This document shows, in pieces, positions 54,879 through 62,020 of a DNA stretch of 64,000 nucleotides. Position 1 is the stretch's first letter, and each line of letters opens with the position of its first letter. The DNA is taken from the NCBI RefSeq assembly GCF_014164785.1, contig NZ_JACJFN010000001.1, positions 1,426,001 to 1,490,000 on the forward strand, in the 5' to 3' direction. Below the pieces are notes generated by a model that worked only from the letters and a program-made list of their open reading frames with translations, had not been told where the DNA came from and did not search any database. This stretch comes from Aquipseudomonas guryensis (lineage in GTDB: Bacteria; Pseudomonadota; Gammaproteobacteria; Pseudomonadales; Pseudomonadaceae). A program made the position numbers and the translations under genes.

Positions 54879-56837
54879 TCAATGGCTGTGCTTGCTGCCC
54901 GGCTCGAAGTCGCAGACATGGTGGGCGTAGGGTGGCGCGCCCGGCGTGGTCAGGGCCGTGCTTGGTGCCGGTAGCGGCATGCTCTGGCCTGGGTTGATGT
55001 AGCAGCGCGACTCGATGAATACCCGTACCAGGTCGCCATCCAGTAGGCCACTCTTGACCTCCGACTGGAGGATATCGAGGGCGTGGTCGGTGGGTACCGC
55101 CGGCTTGTACGGGCGGTCGGCGGCGGTCAGCGCGTCGTAAATGTCGCAGATGGTCATGATCCGCGAGGCACAGGGGATGGCATCACCGGCCAGACCTTTG
55201 GGGTAGCCGCTGCCGTCGAGCTTTTCGTGGTGCGCTGCGGCGATTTCCGGGATGCGCTGCAGGGCGGGGGTCCAGGGAATCAGTTGGAGGAAGTCGCGGG
55301 TGTGCACCACGTGGCGTTCGATCTCGGCGCGTTCCTCCTGGGTCAGACTGCCGCGGCGGATGGCCAGCGCGCAGAATTCGCTGTCCGAGAGTAGGCCGAT
55401 CAGGCTGTCGTCGTGGTTCTTCACCACCTGGCCCTGGATCTCCTGCAGGTGCTGGAAGTCGCCCTCGGTCAGCACGCTCGGCTCGTTGGCCTTGAGAATG
55501 TCGCGCAGGTAATGATCGAGGCGCTCGCACTCCAAGGCCAGCTCGCTTTCCCACTGCAAGCGCTGCTCCTCGGCCAGGCCGCCGTGGTTACGGTAGGCGT
55601 GCAGCATGCGCTTGAGCATCTGGTTCTGCAGGCTCTCCTTGGCCAGCGCCACCCGGTAGCGCAGGTTGTCGACTGCCGACTCGGGCAGTTTCTTGGCCTT
55701 GGTCAGCACATGCTCGCGCACGCCAACCTTGCCAAAGTCATGCAGCAGCGCGGCGTAGCGCAGCTCGCGCAGGCCCTCGTCGTTGAATGCCTGCTGGCGG
55801 ATATGCGCTTGCGGCGCCTGCGGCAGCTGGCGGGCGAGGGCGATGCACAGGTCGGCGACGCGGAACGAGTGGCCGCTAGAGGTGGGGTCGCGCTGCTCGA
55901 TGGCAAACACCGAGGCCTGCACGAAGCCGTCGAACAGCTGGCTGATGTCGTCCAGCAACTGACGGTTCTCGATCGCCACCGCCGCCTGGCTGGCCAGGGC
56001 GCGCAACGAGGTAGCCATCACCGCATCGAAGGGAATCGCCTCGCCGGCGGCGTTCTGGCAATTGATAAACTCCAGCACGCCAACCACCTCATGACGGTGG
56101 TTGAGCATGGGGATCGCCAGCAGCGACATGGTGCGGTAGCCCACCTGCATGTCGAACGAGCGGTTGAAGCGGTACGGCGCCTCGGCGGGGATGGCGTAGG
56201 CGTCGGCAATATCCAGCTCGGTACTGGTCAGCGCCACGTAGCCGGCAATCGAGGCCTTGGTCAGCGGCATGCGTTGTTCCTGGAAGCGCGTTGGCATCGA
56301 GCTGTTCTGCGTCAGCTTGAAAATCAGCTGGGGCTGTTCGCCCTTCTTGTCGACCAGAAACAGCGAGGCCGCGTCGCTGTTGGACAGCCGCCGGCCCTCG
56401 GTGAGGATCTTGCTCAGCAGGCGCTCCAGGTCCTTCTCGGCAGACAGCGCCAGGCCGACATCGACGAGCTTCTGTAGATCGCCATCCTTGCTCTGCAGGG
56501 CGTTGGCCAGTTGCGTGGTTTTCTGCTTCAGGCGGAACTGCTCGGCGGCGAAGCCGAGCAGGGCCAGCAGTTCGTCTTCGCTGGCACCAGCGGGCAGCGG
56601 CAGGACTCCAGAGGGGGCATCGAAGGCTACCAAGCTGGCGCCCGTGCCCAACCAGGCCGGCAGCGGCTGGCTGGCCAGCAACAGGCTGTCGAGCAGCAAC
56701 ACTTCCAGGCTGTTTGCGGCGAAATCGCCCGGCTGCTCCACGCTGCGCAGCGCGACGCCCTCGCTAGCCAGGCGGCTGAGCAGGCTGGAGTCGACAAGGA
56801 GTGGGCTGTGCCCAACCGTGAAGCTGGCTGTCATCAC
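54879..56837 (-). CDS. GAF and HD-GYP domain protein
   Basis: A 652-residue cytoplasmic signalling protein. The N-terminal 115 residues are divergent and receiver-like. A GAF domain follows at about 135-300 (SDAASLFLVDKKGEQPQLIFKL, then GVLEFINCQNAAG). The HD-GYP domain has HDFGKVG at about 365 and HHEKLDGSGYPKGLAGD near 565, separated by an insert of about 190 residues that is longer than usual. HD-GYP proteins hydrolyse cyclic di-GMP. With the nearby CHASE2 cyclase this is a second nucleotide-signalling gene. Confidence 0.88.
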   Translation of the reverse strand: MMTASFTVGHSPLLVDSSLLSRLASEGVALRSVEQPGDFAANSLEVLLLDSLLLASQPLPAWLGTGASLVAFDAPSGVLPLPAGASEDELLALLGFAAEQFRLKQKTTQLANALQSKDGDLQKLVDVGLALSAEKDLERLLSKILTEGRRLSNSDAASLFLVDKKGEQPQLIFKLTQNSSMPTRFQEQRMPLTKASIAGYVALTSTELDIADAYAIPAEAPYRFNRSFDMQVGYRTMSLLAIPMLNHRHEVVGVLEFINCQNAAGEAIPFDAVMATSLRALASQAAVAIENRQLLDDISQLFDGFVQASVFAIEQRDPTSSGHSFRVADLCIALARQLPQAPQAHIRQQAFNDEGLRELRYAALLHDFGKVGVREHVLTKAKKLPESAVDNLRYRVALAKESLQNQMLKRMLHAYRNHGGLAEEQRLQWESELALECERLDHYLRDILKANEPSVLTEGDFQHLQEIQGQVVKNHDDSLIGLLSDSEFCALAIRRGSLTQEERAEIERHVVHTRDFLQLIPWTPALQRIPEIAAAHHEKLDGSGYPKGLAGDAIPCASRIMTICDIYDALTAADRPYKPAVPTDHALDILQSEVKSGLLDGDLVRVFIESRCYINPGQSMPLPAPSTALTTPGAPPYAHHVCDFEPGSKHSH

Positions 56838-57016
56838 TGATTACCCTCGGCGGTGTGCCGACTCGGACGGGAGTTGCGCACGCTTGAGTATTGCACCTGC
56901 TCCGTGTCCCTTCCAGATTGCCTGGGCAGATGCGCTGGTGGATCGGTTCAAGGGAAATTGCGTGCTGGGAATGGCTGTTGATGAGGGGCGGTCGTTGCAG
57001 GATTCACAGGCAATAA

Positions 57017-57048
57017 AAAACCCCAAGGAATTTAACTTCGCTTGGGGT
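57017..57048 (-). terminator. Terminator, probably the original one of tRNA-Phe
   Basis: A stem of ccccaag/cttgggg, reading leftward into a run of T (AAAAAA on this strand). It is followed rightward by tctcggtatt and then the decayed tRNA-Phe end. The same order (A run, cccc hairpin, tctcggtat) occurs at 63764-63803 beside the intact tRNA. Confidence 0.75.
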
Positions 57049-57066
57049 TTCTCGGTATTAGTGGTG

Positions 57067-57090
57067 CCAGGGACGGAATCGAACCGCCGA
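57067..57090. repeat. Far-end attachment repeat (decayed tRNA-Phe 3' end)
   Basis: 24 bases identical to 63812-63835. Beyond it toward 57061 the tRNA copy lacks one C of the acceptor end, and toward 57105 it shares GTGTC-type bases with small indels. The copy cannot fold as a tRNA, so it is a remnant of the original gene end. Confidence 0.85.
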
Positions 57091-57152
57091 GACACCCATT
57101 AAAACCACAGCCCCCGCGCCATCAAGGCTCTAGCTGCGCGTGAGGGCCAGTA

Positions 57153-57173
57153 TTGTACGACCTTCTTGTACGA
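57153..57173 (+). repeat. Paired integrase arm-type repeats, left end
   Basis: Two TTGTACGA copies at 57153-57160 and 57166-57173, 13 bases apart start to start. The right end holds the same pair with the same spacing, which is what arm-binding sites of a tyrosine integrase look like. Confidence 0.65.
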
Positions 57174-57282
57174 AATGCCCCAATAAATGCCCCTAAAAAT
57201 GAAAGCACCCGAGGGGGCTCTCAGATGCGTCGTGCAGAAAAGGAAAGGCCCGGCGGATGCCAGGCCCGTCCACATCACAAAG

Positions 57283-57405
57283 TCATTTCTTTTTCGGAGA
57301 TGGCTTCGGGATGGTTTCTACTGTGGTGGTCTTCGGGCGGCGTTTCGCCTCCTCAACGGGGATGAAGCGCCCACTACCCGAGTCACGACCGCGCTTATTG
57401 CTCAT
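57283..57405 (-). CDS. Small conserved-looking basic protein (40 aa)
   Basis: A short frame behind a strong ribosome site (AGGAGAAGAGAT then ATG). The product begins SNKRGRDSGSGRFIPVEEAK and ends in a basic tail (KPSPKKK). I recall similar 40-residue proteins near Pseudomonas integrases, some mislabelled as transporters; there is no membrane helix here. Function is unknown. It would be missed by searches with a 60-residue cutoff. Confidence 0.6.
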   Translation of the reverse strand: MSNKRGRDSGSGRFIPVEEAKRRPKTTTVETIPKPSPKKK

Positions 57406-57488
57406 ATCTCTTCTCCTGGAAGGATTGATGGACTATCACGCTAGGTAGAACCCACCCACGGTTAGTCCGTAAGTGGGGGTACTGCAGG

Positions 57489-57620
57489 TCAGGCCCGGAC
57501 CAAGAAGCACCATGCTTCATGACCGTACTCGTGGGCGTCCAGCATCCGGTCGGAGTTCTTCACTCGACGGTAGCGGCAGCACACCCAGCGAAAGCCTTTA
57601 GGGGCCGGTTTTTTGGGCAT
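57489..57620 (-). CDS. Small basic, Cys/aromatic-rich protein (43 aa)
   Basis: A 43-residue frame with the product PKKPAPKGFRWVCCRYRRVK at the start and HEYGHEAWCFLVRA at the end. It has three Cys and three His that might bind metal. A strong GGAGG lies 12 bases upstream. A ten-codon reading frame starts nearer to that site (57627) and overlaps this start by 23 bases, so translation may be coupled. The GGAGG can pair with a CCTCC just before it, which could hide the site. Function is unknown. Confidence 0.55.
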   Translation of the reverse strand: MPKKPAPKGFRWVCCRYRRVKNSDRMLDAHEYGHEAWCFLVRA

Positions 57621-57765
57621 TGGCCATCTTCACCTCCTTAAGGGAGGGGATTTTTTTCTTGCATTCTGCTTCGAAATGACTAACCTTCCGTTCGCAGATT
57701 GACGTCCGCAAGTGCGAGTTCCTCCCCTTCAACTCGCAGGGCTGGCTGGAGTTGGCGCTCCAGAC

Positions 57766-58314
57766 TCAGCTCAAAATTCTCATGAGACCCTTCTTCGCAA
57801 GGATCTTGTTGTGTACTTGGGCAGCGTCCCTAGACACCTGAAAACGCTCCACAATTTCTCCAAGGCTCTCGCAGTGCCTGACCAGGTCAGGTGGCATCAA
57901 GAGAGCCCCGGCAAAAGTGTTCGCCTGCCATTCACTGTCCCGGTAAGCCGGTAGGCGCCCGTTCTCTGCCCTGTGGAACCGAATGGGCACATTACGGTGA
58001 ATCAGGTAGTGACCGAGTTCGTGAGCGGCGGTGAACCGATCTCTACCTCGGCCGTCTACCATCCCGTCATAGACATCTTGGCGAAGCCTAATGATGTTAT
58101 CTGCAGGGATTGTCAGGCCATGGTTGGGGCCCATCTCATGTAGCTCAGCGACTTCCAGTGCGAACCCTGGAAACGCTGCAGGCATTACAAACTCCAATAC
58201 TTCTGCAATTGGAAAGGCGTCTACTCGGATGCCGAGTCCGCGCCGGACTTCCATTGCCACCTCGAAAATTTCGCTCTGCTTACGAGGTGGCACTTCACAT
58301 GAAGGGCCGCTCAT
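57766..58314 (-). CDS. ImmA/IrrE-family metallo-endopeptidase
   Basis: A 182-residue protease-like protein. The zinc motif HELGH lies at 98-102, and a downstream acidic residue in YRDSEWQANTFAGALLMP is typical of the family (the E-x2-AN-x-FA pattern). ImmA-type enzymes cut a partner repressor when DNA damage or recipient entry is sensed. The Xre-type partner lies directly upstream, and its stop codon overlaps the TAGGAGG ribosome site of this gene. I infer that they form the excision switch of the element. Confidence 0.9.
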   Translation of the reverse strand: MSGPSCEVPPRKQSEIFEVAMEVRRGLGIRVDAFPIAEVLEFVMPAAFPGFALEVAELHEMGPNHGLTIPADNIIRLRQDVYDGMVDGRGRDRFTAAHELGHYLIHRNVPIRFHRAENGRLPAYRDSEWQANTFAGALLMPPDLVRHCESLGEIVERFQVSRDAAQVHNKILAKKGLMRILS

Positions 58315-58326
58315 CCGCTCAACCTC

Positions 58327-58692
58327 CTATTTCTTGGGCTTCTGCAGCAGGGCAAGAAGCCTGTCCAGTTCATTGGGCTGCATTTCGCCAAACTGACGTG
58401 CGAACGCCAGAGCGGTCTCTTGGTGCCGTTGCGAGAGTCCTCTAACCTCAAGGGAGATTTGGCCCTTGCTTATCTGTGCCGCGTCCTCTATTTCCCTATA
58501 CTCCGGGGTGTTAGGAAGGATTCCGAGGTATGCAGCCACCTTACGAATCAGCTCATCCGATACAGTCTTTTTCCCTGTCTCTACTGCCGATAGGTAAGCG
58601 GAGCTGACACCTAATCCTTCAGCCATGTCCTTCAGAAGCAGCCCGTGGTCGATGCGGGCTTTTCTGAGGAGCTTTCCAAATTCAGTAAACAT
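58327..58692 (-). CDS. Xre-family helix-turn-helix repressor
   Basis: A 121-residue regulator. The N-terminal HTH is LLKDMAEGLGVSSAYLSAVETGKKTVSDE at about 19-47. The C-terminal half (about 75-118) is likely for dimerisation or ImmA recognition. It probably holds the element's early promoters off by binding the palindrome 49 bases upstream. It is co-transcribed with the ImmA gene. Confidence 0.9.
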   Translation of the reverse strand: MFTEFGKLLRKARIDHGLLLKDMAEGLGVSSAYLSAVETGKKTVSDELIRKVAAYLGILPNTPEYREIEDAAQISKGQISLEVRGLSQRHQETALAFARQFGEMQPNELDRLLALLQKPKK

Positions 58693-58740
58693 GCTGTGCG
58701 TCCCCTCTAGATGGCTCTATGACCAATCTCTATCTATAAG

Positions 58741-58758
58741 TTAACCGTGTTTGGTTAA
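58741..58758. promoter_or_regulatory. Palindromic operator TTAACC-N6-GGTTAA
   Basis: A perfect 6-bp inverted repeat with a 6-base spacer sits in the A+T-rich divergent region between the repressor gene and the rightward genes. A rightward promoter candidate (TTGGTT, 18-base spacer, TGATAT) overlaps it, so binding would block both directions. Confidence 0.7.
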
Positions 58759-58959
58759 TTGTGCAACCTCAATTTGATATTTTGTTCCGCAGGCTGGATG
58801 GTTCTGTATGTGATGCCCATGTGTCTGCGTCATGGGCCTCAAACCGGAGCAAAAATCTGTTCGGCTTTTAGTGAATGTGCTTTGCTGACTTTCCCCCCTC
58901 CGCCGGGGGCCGGTGCTTGCATCGGGCGGCACTGGAACCAGCGGCTCAAGGAGACGCCG

Positions 58960-59199
58960 ATGGCCAAGAGAAAGAAGAAAGCGAAGTACAACCCTGACAA
59001 AGCGATGTTCAAAAGCAGTATCTACGCGGTCAAGGGAGTCAGGAAGTCCGCCGATAAGAAGGCAGGTCTACGCCTGAAGGTAGCGGAGTCGAATGCTTCT
59101 ATGGCGGCTATGGAGAGGGGCAAGAAGATGGCCCTGATTGAGGCATACGCCAAGGAGCATGGGGTTACCATTACCCAGGCGATGATCCACTTCATGTAG
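58960..59199 (+). CDS. Small highly basic protein of unknown function
   Basis: A 79-residue protein, Lys-rich at the start (AKRKKKAKYNPDKAMFKSS), with a probable C-terminal helix pair (KMALIEAYAKEHGVTITQAM). AAGGAG precedes the ATG by seven bases. It is the first gene to the right of the operator, so it may be an excision or regulatory protein, but no motif proves this. Upstream in-frame codons lack a ribosome site. Confidence 0.6.
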   Translation: MAKRKKKAKYNPDKAMFKSSIYAVKGVRKSADKKAGLRLKVAESNASMAAMERGKKMALIEAYAKEHGVTITQAMIHFM

Positions 59200-59271
59200 T
59201 ACGCAACAGCGCTTCACCCCCGCAGCGGTGCCCTAATGGCCAACTGCGACCTTCTCCTCTCCCCCCCCCAA

Positions 59272-59378
59272 TTTTCTATTTGAACCACCCCCTAACGAGA
59301 CGTTAAGAGTTTTCTATTTGGGATTGTTTTTGGCGTAGAAAAATGGAAGTCTATTTCCATCTAAGATTCCAAATGGAA
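59272..59378. promoter_or_regulatory. res-like array of repeats before the serine recombinase
   Basis: Within 107 bases lie an 11-base direct repeat TTTTCTATTTG (59272 and 59310) and three dyads: TAACG-AGA-CGTTA (59293-59305), ATGGAA-N6-TTCCAT (59343-59360) and TTCCA-AA-TGGAA (59367-59378). Resolvases act on a site of three dyads next to their gene, so this could be the recombination site or the operator. A run of nine C (59261-59269) lies just before it. Confidence 0.5.
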
Positions 59379-59386
59379 ATTCAGGT

Positions 59387-59935
59387 ATGGCGACCTACAT
59401 CTACGCCCGCGTCTCCACCAACGACCAGGACCCTGAGGCGCAGGCAGCCTTTCTCAAGGCTAAGTACGCCTACGACCATGTTGTGGAGGACGTCTTCAGC
59501 GGGACGACCACCGACCGCCCCAGGTTCAAGAAGCTGCTTGCGGAGCTGAAGGAGGGCGACACGCTGATTGTTCGGGAAGTCTCCCGCCTTGGGCGAAGCA
59601 GCGTGGAGGTCTTGTCCTTGGCTGAGGATTTGAAGAAGCGAAAGGTTCGCCTGCAGATCGACAACCTGGGCATCGATGTAACCACCCCAGCCGGGGAGAT
59701 GGTCTTCACGATGATGGCAGGCATGGCCAAGATGGAGCGGGAGTTGATGCTGGAGCGTCAGCGCATCGGCATCGAGAAGGCCAAACGAGAAGGCAAATAT
59801 ACCGGGCGCAAAGCGCTGAACCCGGCGCTGGTCAGTACGGCGAAAAAGTTGGTCGCCGAGGGCATGGCGAAGCCGGCTGTGGCGAAGCAGTTAAATATGG
59901 GGCTATCGACCCTCTACAAGTACCTCGCGGAGTAG
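59387..59935 (+). CDS. Serine recombinase (resolvase/invertase family)
   Basis: A 182-residue enzyme. The catalytic Ser10 lies in YARVST, and the active-site Arg region VREVSRLGRSS is present. A long helix (EMVFTMMAGMAKMERELMLERQRIGIEKAKREGKY) leads to a C-terminal HTH (AKPAVAKQLNMGLSTLYKYL). The length fits resolvases or DNA invertases such as Tn3 TnpR or Pin. It gives the element a second recombination system besides the integrase. The only upstream ribosome site is weak. Confidence 0.93.
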   Translation: MATYIYARVSTNDQDPEAQAAFLKAKYAYDHVVEDVFSGTTTDRPRFKKLLAELKEGDTLIVREVSRLGRSSVEVLSLAEDLKKRKVRLQIDNLGIDVTTPAGEMVFTMMAGMAKMERELMLERQRIGIEKAKREGKYTGRKALNPALVSTAKKLVAEGMAKPAVAKQLNMGLSTLYKYLAE

Positions 59936-60170
59936 AGGCGGCGCAGGGCGCAATAGGGCCCATCCTTGAGTAAGGAGAAGGCGACAAGAGGCGGGATGGC
60001 TATTCACCCGAGTGATTAAGTGGCTGGCGAATAATCACTGAAACTTTACGGCCATTCTGAGATTAGTCATCCACCGTTTTGTTTGGCTGGTCTCCCTCTA
60101 CTTCTCTAGGCCACCCGTGCAGTCCGCGAATCCGGCGCGCGGCGATGGCTGTACTCAAGGAACCCCGTTT

Positions 60171-60527
60171 ATGACGAAGCACCCAATCCGCCAATGCGAA
60201 ATTACCACTGACGAGAATGGCGTATCCCGCCCCCTCATGGTCGCCGAGGTCTATGGAAGCGTCTTGCCCAATGCGCTCCAGAATGCGGTGTTAGACGCCG
60301 CTCAGATAGCCAGCGATCTGGCTGCTGATGTAGGCGTACCTACTCCCGAACTCGACGCGCTGTGCGACTGCTTGATTCATGATTGGCCTGTGCTGAGCCC
60401 GGACACTTCGCCGGATGTTCAAGGCGCCATGATTGATGCGCTACGTTTACTGCACTCTCTCCGTCTGCCCTACATCTCGATTCTCAAGTCGCGGCGCATC
60501 ACTGCAAGCTCGCAGGCTGCCGCGTAA
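60171..60527 (+). CDS. Hypothetical protein (118 aa)
   Basis: A cytoplasmic protein with TKHPIRQCEITTDENGVSRP at the start and many Ala, Asp and Leu in the middle (LDAAQIASDLAADVGVP). AAGGA lies nine bases before the ATG. I do not recognise the family. The size and position suggest a small accessory gene of the element. Confidence 0.55.
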   Translation: MTKHPIRQCEITTDENGVSRPLMVAEVYGSVLPNALQNAVLDAAQIASDLAADVGVPTPELDALCDCLIHDWPVLSPDTSPDVQGAMIDALRLLHSLRLPYISILKSRRITASSQAAA

Positions 60528-60617
60528 CCTAAGACTTTCCCAAATCTCTACTTGCCCCTGCCCGGAGTCCTCCTGGCGGGGCGCCGGCGCTCGCCTAACA
60601 AGAAGGACTTCAATCCA

Positions 60618-60863
60618 ATGAACCACCCCCGCAAGTTGGTGCGCTTGAACCTGCACCTACGCCCTGACCACCTTGACCGCCTGACAACACTGGCCTGCGC
60701 GCTGGGCAGGAAGAAATGCCGCGAGACGCGCCTGGCTGAAGCCATGGAGCTGGCTCTGACGGCTGGGCTGTCCTGGGAGGATGACGACCTCCTGAGCCTG
60801 ACTCGAAGCGACCGGGAGGAGCCCCGCTGGCTCGCCCTCGGCCCCATCGTTCGGCCACGTTGA
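60618..60863 (+). CDS. Small RHH-like DNA-binding candidate (81 aa)
   Basis: An 81-residue protein that begins NHPRKLVRLNLHLRPDHLDR. The strand-helix-helix order (VRLNLHLRPDHLDRL, then KKCRETRLAEAMELALT) resembles ribbon-helix-helix regulators, but no clear match is claimed. AAGGA precedes the ATG by nine bases. The ParB-like gene starts 7 bases after it, so the pair may be a partition-type unit. Confidence 0.5.
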   Translation: MNHPRKLVRLNLHLRPDHLDRLTTLACALGRKKCRETRLAEAMELALTAGLSWEDDDLLSLTRSDREEPRWLALGPIVRPR

Positions 60864-60870
60864 GGTAACC

Positions 60871-61851
60871 ATGATGGAAGGACTTCGATCTGTTCCTCTG
60901 GACGCCATCCACACTCACACAACACTGCAGAATCGGAACACTACAGCTTCCATGCGGCGCCAGCGTCGTGAGGCCGAGCAGCGGGTTGACCACATCGCCA
61001 GGCTGCAACAGAGCATCGCCGCCAACGGCCTGGAGAACCCCTTGGAAGTAGTTGCCATGGCGGACCATGAGGCGGCCCATACCGGGAGACGCTTTTGGCT
61101 GGTCGGTGGCCATCACCGTCTGGAGGCCATCAAGCTCCTGGGGCATCATGAGGTCGCTATCACGCTCCTGGAGGGTCGGGGACTCCACGCCGCCAGGCAG
61201 CACAGCTATCGACAGAACGCCGAGCTGTTTCGCCAGTTGGAAGACGACCAGCGCATCGACAACGCCTGGCGGGCTATCAACGACCCCAGCTTCAGCACCT
61301 TCAGGGACAAGACAAACAAGGAGCTGGCCGAAACCTTCAACATCAATTCACGGACGGTCGACCGCCTGCGTGAGCTGCGTAGGCGCTGGGCCGCACGGGA
61401 GCAGGACATTGACTACGAAGCAGAGCGCAGCAAGGCCAAGGAGGACGGACAGCGGGGTATCCGGGCCTTCAATCAGTCCCTGGACGATTACTGCAGCCAG
61501 AATGCCATGGGGTTGTTCTCGTGCGACTACGGCGGCCTAAAGCGAGAGCTGGGTCGGGGCACCACGGAGGCTGCTATGGAGGAGCGTCAGTTGATTGCAC
61601 GTACCGTCCCCGCCATCGTCCAAGGACTGAACAGCTTTGGTCTGGAGAAAATCGAGTCCATGCGTTCGGCATTGCGTGCCGCTGACGCGATACTGGCCAA
61701 GGCCAAGACCTACTACGAAGCCTGCGACCTGGCCGACGTCCGCTTCCTGGACAGCTCCAGCAGCAACCTGGAGCGCTACATCAGGAGCCAGGAGGTGGAG
61801 TCGATGCTGCACAACGTGCTTGACCCCATCGACGAGGAATCCGATTTCTGA
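60871..61851 (+). CDS. ParB-like nuclease-domain protein
   Basis: A 326-residue protein. The ParB/sulfiredoxin-type N domain shows HIARLQQSIAANGLENPLEV and the phosphate motif WLVGGHHRLEAIKLLG (76-91). An HTH-like stretch follows (NKELAETFNINSRTVDRLRELRR, about 147-169). The C-terminal 150 residues are helical and unknown. ParB-type proteins partition DNA or act as CTP-gated switches, but no ParA is present here, so the role may be DNA binding or regulation. GAGGTAACC precedes the ATG. Confidence 0.75.
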   Translation: MMEGLRSVPLDAIHTHTTLQNRNTTASMRRQRREAEQRVDHIARLQQSIAANGLENPLEVVAMADHEAAHTGRRFWLVGGHHRLEAIKLLGHHEVAITLLEGRGLHAARQHSYRQNAELFRQLEDDQRIDNAWRAINDPSFSTFRDKTNKELAETFNINSRTVDRLRELRRRWAAREQDIDYEAERSKAKEDGQRGIRAFNQSLDDYCSQNAMGLFSCDYGGLKRELGRGTTEAAMEERQLIARTVPAIVQGLNSFGLEKIESMRSALRAADAILAKAKTYYEACDLADVRFLDSSSSNLERYIRSQEVESMLHNVLDPIDEESDF

Positions 61852-61860
61852 TGGGGCTCC

Positions 61861-61895
61861 ACTTACGACCGCTGTAGGACGACTGAGTCGTAAGT
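61861..61895. repeat. 9-bp inverted repeat after the ParB-like gene
   Basis: ACTTACGAC and GTCGTAAGT are separated by 17 bases, ten bases past the ParB-like stop. There is no T run, so a protein-binding site (for example a ParB-type centromere) is more likely than a terminator. Confidence 0.5.
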
Positions 61896-62020
61896 CAGTG
61901 GGTTGATTGCGGCAGGGATGACGCCAATAGGCCATGGATGGCTGCGGCTGCGTTCTTCGAGGTGCCTATCACGCTCCCAGTGGGGCTAATGGGCGCCCGC
62001 GTGTCCGCGCCCCTGGCGTT

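Noticed and set aside
57062..57150. A second functional tRNA or a tmRNA end
   Set aside because: Only the T-arm part matches tRNA-Phe. The acceptor arm and anticodon stem cannot form, and a tmRNA would end differently.
57187..57444. Plus-strand frames of 60-86 codons near the left end of the element
   Set aside because: They have no ribosome site and run antisense to the 40-residue gene that has a strong one.
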